This document shows, piece by piece, positions 59,240 through 64,000 of a stretch of 64,000 nt of DNA (positions are counted from its first letter, which is position 1; every line of letters begins with the position of its first letter). The stretch comes from Histoplasma ohiense (lineage: Eukaryota > Ascomycota > Eurotiomycetes > Onygenales > Ajellomycetaceae): positions 3,534,001 through 3,598,000 of the forward strand of contig JAEVHH010000001.1 in NCBI GenBank assembly GCA_017607445.1. Direction: 5' to 3'. The notes beneath the pieces were generated by a model, which was not told the origin of the DNA, searched no databases, and was given only the letters and a program-made list of their open reading frames with translations. A program made the translations under genes and the position numbers.

Positions 59240-60129
59240 GCATGCAGACAACAGATCTGAAACTCTTCAATCTCATTCTATAAATGAATTTTGACAGCAG
59301 CTTATTAAGTGACTTCTTATACTATAATATCAACATCAGCAACACAGCTGATGCTGTAGAAATAATCAGTAGAAAAATCATTCTCTGCAGATCTTCTGAG
59401 TAAATACAGTCAGAGCAGTTTTCTGTCATACAGCAGCTCTACAGCTTACTTTCAAACAGAGCTGTGAAGTGATCTGTATACAGAAATCTTACACATACTC
59501 TGATATTAAGATTTCTAATCACTCAGTATATAAGTGCTTTGCATTTATAGACTGCTGAGATGATACTAATCTGAAGCAGTGAGAGAAGAAGAGACTCTGA
59601 GTCATGATATATATATATAAGAGTTCAAAGATAAGAGCACAGCAACACTGATCTGTGCAAAATAGAAATCTGCTGTGAATCAGTGTCAATGACTGCCATA
59701 TTCTCAATGTGTACAGATAGTCTGAGATAGATACAGTTATAGACTATCTGATCAATTTGAGTTCATCAGTTTACTGTCTGATAGATGAAGATTTCAATGT
59801 ATAATATGATGTTTTTGAATCAGAGACAGCAAATCTGCACTGAGAAGAGAAGCTTATTCAGTGAATCAGTGAACACAGAATGAATTTTATAAAAGAAATA
59901 AATGTTTCAATTCATACAGCAGATTATATAATTGATCTCATCTTTTTCAATATAATCTTTGCTTTTACTTCAGTGTGTCAAGATATACACTGCAGCTCAG
60001 ATCATCAGTCTATAATTATTATACTGTCAACAACATCTCAGACACAGTAGAGCAGTGCTCAGATCAAAATCACAGACTTTCAGCTGAAGCTCTTTGCAGA
60101 TTTTATCAGAGATCTTATAATGAACATAC
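59240..60129 (+). pseudogene. L1b ORF2, endonuclease part
   Basis: Aligns with L1a 6420-7310. APE-type endonuclease remains: DEDFNV near 59785-59805, the IDLIFFN segment near 59930-59950, SDHQSII near 59998-60018. The RT is not in the window because G8 is inserted at 60130; CATAC (60125-60129) is the presumed target duplication. Confidence 0.8.
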
Positions 60130-60600
60130 TGTAATGAGCATACTTCGATTAACGATTTGGTACTATCCTAATTACAGATTACAAATTGATTAAGAAAAGA
60201 AAGAGAAAAGAAATCAGAAGAAAAGGTCATACAAAGAGGGTTCTTATAGAGGGAATTTCAGAGTGAAAGAATATCAGAAGCCATTCCACAGTGAAGTGTG
60301 AAGTGGAAGAACATTAAGAGCTATATGAAAGAATTATTAGAAACTATACAAGTGTGAAGTATGGGGCAGAAGAATCATTGAGAGCTATATGGAAGAATCA
60401 TTAGAAACTATACAAGTGTGGAACACAGAGTGGGAGAATGTTAGAAGCTACACAGAAGAATTGTTAGAGACTACACAAGCACAGAGCACAGAGTGGAAGA
60501 ACATTGAGAATTACATGAGATCACAACAATCAGAAACAAGTGGATGCAGAAGAGAAGTTGATTGCATAAGTTAATTACTAACAGATGCTAACCCATCACA
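60130..60600 (-). repeat. G8 3' LTR (471 bp)
   Basis: Two 63-bp units shorter than the 597-bp LTRs, one shorter than the 534-bp LTRs. Carries AATCAATTTGTAA (minus strand), so its primer-binding site outside the window should be TTACAAATTGATT. Confidence 0.93.
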
Positions 60601-63600
60601 TTATCCCCCTCTACTGAGATGAGTGAGGACTCATAGATGTCAAGAGTGGTGGTGTTCTTCAAGATGAACATGAGTTCCCAGATCAGACAATCATATTCTA
60701 TTCATTTGATGAGATATTCACAGCAGCAGTGATTGGTTCTATTGTCAAGAATTGCTTCAATTTTCCACTTGAGTTTGTTGTCTTCTTCTACAATGACAGA
60801 TGACTGTCAATTGGAGGTTCTCTGTGAGAGGAATGAATCCTCAGCTGTGGGTTGAAGCAGGTTTGTATGAAAGATATTGTGAATGTCAGATGGGGTGTCA
60901 AGTTGATAATTATGTGTATCTAGCACTTTCTTCACTGTATATTTGATGTGATGATAATCTAGCATATGTGAGAAATGATCTGTTCTTATGTTCTTGAGAT
61001 TCAGCAGAACTTTGTCTTCTACATGATATTGAATCACAGAACTTCTTCTGATGTTCACTTGATTCTTATAATCTTGCTGAATACTGATCATTGAAGCTTC
61101 TGTCTATTTGCAGACTTTCTTCAGCTTGCTCACAATGTTCTCTGCCATCTGTATGAAGTTGCAGATGTATGCAGTTTCTCAGAGAGTCTCAGAGAAGTTC
61201 AGAACCTCTAAGTTGTATTTATATAGAAGAAAAAATGAGCTTACATCTGTCATAGTGAAATCTCAACTGTTAATCACAATCTCAGTATGTGGCAGCAGAT
61301 TGCTTCAGTTGTCTTGTACATAATTGCAGAACTTACAGAGGATGTTCTTTACTGTTTGTATCATTTTCTCAGTAGCTCTATCAGTCTCTGAGTGGTACAC
61401 TGTTGATAACTTCTGTTCAATTTTTAATAATTGGCATACACAGGCTCAGAGTGTGCTGATGAATTGACTGTCTCTATCTGACACAATGAATGAAGGCAGA
61501 CTGTGTATACAATAGAATAAGCTTCTGACAAAGGCATCTGCAATTACTTCAGCATTCATCTTGTCACAGAGCTGTAGTATTATGCTCTTGCTGAGTCAGT
61601 CAACAATGACTAGAATGTTTGTAGAACCTTCACTTTTGAATAAGGAAACTGCAAAATCAATAGCTATATCACATCAAATTCAGTCAGAAACAGATAGAAG
61701 CTTCAGCATCTCTTTTCAGTATTCATATCATATCATCACTAAGCCACAGCAATCACAGATGTGTACAAACTGATGTATGTCTTTCAACATATCTGATCAG
61801 TAGAATTCTCAGATGACAATGTTGTACATGATTTTGCATTCTGAGTGTCTGATCATCAGTGAGTCATGAATTTCTTACATGATCTGTGTTTGTAGAGGTT
61901 CTGAATTGGGGATCCATTGTCTATCTCAAAAGCATAAGCAGTTGTCATTGTTGATTGAATATGCTGAGATATTCATTCTTGAGTATACATCTGCAGAGAA
62001 TCAAGATGCTTTACTTTGTATGACTTCAGCAGCTTGCTGTCAGAATTCATCTGCTTCTGCTACTAGTCTCTATTGTTCTTCAAGTGAGGGTTCTTGAGCT
62101 TGGAACTGATTGATATGTATGTGGGGTTCATCTGATTGTGTAGAACTTTCTATAATCACAGAGTTGATTAACTGATGCTCTCAGTGTTTCCATCTGTCAT
62201 CTAGATCATCAGATGGTATATCTTGTTCTCAGCAGAACAGAGCATCCACAAGAGTGTTTTCTACTCCAGATCAATAATAAATTGTGAATGAAAAACCACT
62301 AAGAAACAATGATCAATGCATATGCCTCTCAGTAAGCTTATGAGTGATTGTGAAGTATTCTAAGTTCTTATGATCAGTAACAATCTCAAACTTCTCAACA
62401 CTCATAAGTTCAGACTTTCATTCTTTGAAACATTGTATGATTGTTAGAAGCTTCTTGTCATAGATCTCATAGTTGCATTCAATAAATGACATCTTTTTCA
62501 AGATAAAGACACAGAGTCATAGAACATCTTCATTATCATATTATATTAGTGCCTCATCTACTACATAATCTGAGATGTCTATTTTGAGAATTGTATGCTT
62601 ATCTGAATTGAATGATTGCAGCATTGAGATGTTTGTGAATATACACTTCAGCTTTTTGAATGCTGCATCTGCTTCATCAGTTCATTGAAATACAGTGTCT
62701 TTCTGAGTCAGATTCATCAGTGATTGTACAATATTGAAGAAGTCTTTGATGAATCTTCAGTAGAAGTTGACAAATTCTAGAAAGCTTCTAGTCTCTTTTA
62801 CTGAGACTGATATCTTTCAGTTGAGGATTGCTTCCATCTTCTTAGAATTCATGTGTATGCCTTTTTCAGCTTTGATGATGAATTCTAGATAGATTGTAGA
62901 CTTGATCTCAAAGTCACATTTGTCAATGTCCACTTACAGTTCAGCTTTACATAGACAGTCAAGCATTTGTCATACATGCTTGCAGTGCTCAGTGAGCAGT
63001 TCATCAGTGAAGATCAGAATATCATTCATATACACTGAGATGATCTCATTGAGCAGATCTCATAGAGCTCAGTTAATGTATTTCTGAAACATGCTCAGAG
63101 TGTTCACTAATTCAAAGAGAGTCACTGTCCATTTGTATAATTCATAATATGTATGAAAAGTGGTTAGCCATTCATCACCTTCATTAATCCTTATCTTATA
63201 GAAGGCTGCAGAGATGTCAAGCTTCATAAATCATTTTGTTTTTTCTATTCATTCAAATATTTCATTGATGAGTGAAAGAGAGTATTGATTCTTCTGTGTA
63301 ATCTTGTTGAGTTTTTGATAGTCAACACAGAATCATAAGCCTTCTTCTGATTTCTTTGTGAACAGTACAGATACTGTAGTGAATGAGTTGCTAACACAAA
63401 TGAAGTCTTTGTTCAGTAATTCATTGAGTGTTTTTTATAGAATGAGAAGCTCATTGTGTGATATATTGTAGAGAGAATCTCAGAGCAGTTGTGAGTTCTT
63501 ATCATCTTTCTTGATAAGCTCAATTGTATGATCTATATCAGATTCTTGATGAGAGAGAAGCTTTTCAGCTTCTTTCTCATTGAATACATCTGCAAAGTCT

Positions 63601-64000
63601 TTGTATGATTTGAGTAGTTTCTTGTGCAGTTTCTTGAGATCTTTGAGTTCTAACTTTTCTAACACTTTTTTGATATCTGCTATACTAGCAGTGAACACTT
63701 GGACATTCTTCTTCTCATACACTTGACAGATTAGTAGTTTGTACATTTCTGCTGATATCTGAGTGAGATCAGTGATTCTATTGACATTCTTCTTGTAAAC
63801 ACAGTCATCTTCTGGAAAAATAAAACAGTGATTGCATGCATCCAACAAGGTTCCAAATTCTGTGAGCCATAATAGACTGAGCATTAGATTGTACTCAAGG
63901 TTTTGTATTTCATATATGTATACATTCTTTTTCTCATGTCCTTCTACATTGATATTAAATCTTACCATGTTGTAGGAGGCTGATCCTCTGAGGTCATCAA
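60601..64000 (-). pseudogene. G8 Pol (protease to chromodomain)
   Basis: Minus strand. Chromodomain about 60610-60790; integrase C-terminal region open for 94 codons (60807-61091); core near 61440-61680; HHCC remnant near 61745-61830; RNase H near 62400-62660; RT with the catalytic motif near 63015-63035 (YMND-like); protease-RT linker and protease end open for 162 codons (63480-63968). Several 60-95-codon frames on the plus strand here are shadows. The longest open stretches among family A copies are in this element. Confidence 0.88.

Larger units (their letters stand above)
57550..60129 (+). mobile_element. L1b: Tad-like LINE, part 2 of 2 visible
   Basis: Continues L1b after G7 from ACTCTTTGTGATTACTC (equivalent to L1a 4727). 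It covers ORF1 and the endonuclease part of ORF2 and is cut at 60129 by G8. The rest of ORF2 and the tail should lie beyond the window on the other side of G8. Confidence 0.88.
60130..64000 (-). mobile_element. G8: family A chromovirus, minus strand, runs off the window
   Basis: 3' LTR 60130-60600, then Pol read on the minus strand to the protease at the window edge. The 5' LTR and Gag lie beyond 64000. Confidence 0.92.

Noticed and set aside
1..64000. TGA read as a sense codon (Trp) because it is so common inside frames
   Set aside because: TGA stands both where homologues have Trp and where they have Arg, copies differ at the same site (TGG or TGA, CAA or TGA), and LINE-2 uses TGG for Trp and ends in TGA. 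Decay explains all of it.
1..64000. Host protein genes or tRNA/rRNA genes
   Set aside because: All stretches of more than about 300 bp could be assigned to an element by alignment to another copy in the window, apart from the family C tail and LINE-2, which have their own explanations; no tRNA-like cloverleaf or rRNA sequence was noticed.

Overview
The window is a dense nest of transposable elements with no recognisable host gene. It contains eight copies of one Ty3/gypsy chromovirus family (family A, numbered G1 to G8 here), two full-length copies of a second chromovirus family (B1, B2), a broken copy of a third (C), two copies of a long Tad-like LINE (L1a, L1b), one different 5'-truncated LINE (LINE-2) and one non-autonomous hAT-like DNA element. 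Tad-type LINEs with APE endonuclease, reverse transcriptase and RNase H, chromodomain gypsy elements, and very short introns with GTAAGT donors and TACTAAT-like branch points point to a filamentous fungus. I cannot name the species. The region looks like gene-free heterochromatin or a pericentromeric repeat block.

Layout. 1-19703 is G1 (+), interrupted at 3873 by G2 (3873-18175, TSD TCAGC). G2 is interrupted in its leader by LINE L1a (4565-12622, 13-bp TSD, CAAA tail), and L1a carries the hAT-like element (10094-11447, 8-bp TSD). 19704-29401 is family C (integrase C-terminus, chromodomain, then an antisense gene), interrupted by B1 (20050-27481, TSD CTAGA). 29406-41738 is G4 (+); its 3' LTR is split by G5 (-, 32116-41454, TSD TGTAG), which holds LINE-2 (35694-38940, 13-bp TSD). 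41739-51207 is G6 (-), interrupted by B2 (42482-49949, TSD AGATG). 51208-60129 is L1b (+), interrupted by G7 (51313-57544, TSD CACAC). 60130 to the end is G8 (-).

Almost every element is decayed. CG dinucleotides are nearly absent from the interiors, and the in-frame stops are overwhelmingly TGA, in places where homologues have Arg (CGA) or Trp (TGG). TAA and TAG are rare, so the process hit C before G (and partly C before C) but spared CpA, unlike Neurospora-type RIP. The only long intact frame is LINE-2 (951 codons). I found no CG in it on reading it through.

Three features go beyond routine annotation. (1) Families B and C each carry, between the chromodomain of Pol and the 3' LTR, a spliced gene on the opposite strand. 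These genes share a cysteine module (ending C-x2-C-x6-C) followed at once by a phase-0 intron; B1 and B2 keep the same exon structure, and a 47-nt length difference falls inside a predicted intron. (2) The 13 nt just after the family A 5' LTR are exactly complementary to a site in the LTR near the expected transcript start, with compensating base changes between copies, which points to Tf1-like self-priming. (3) The family A leader has two 16-bp palindromes with flanking hairpins, and its LTRs step through 597, 534 and 471 bp by loss of 63-bp repeat units.
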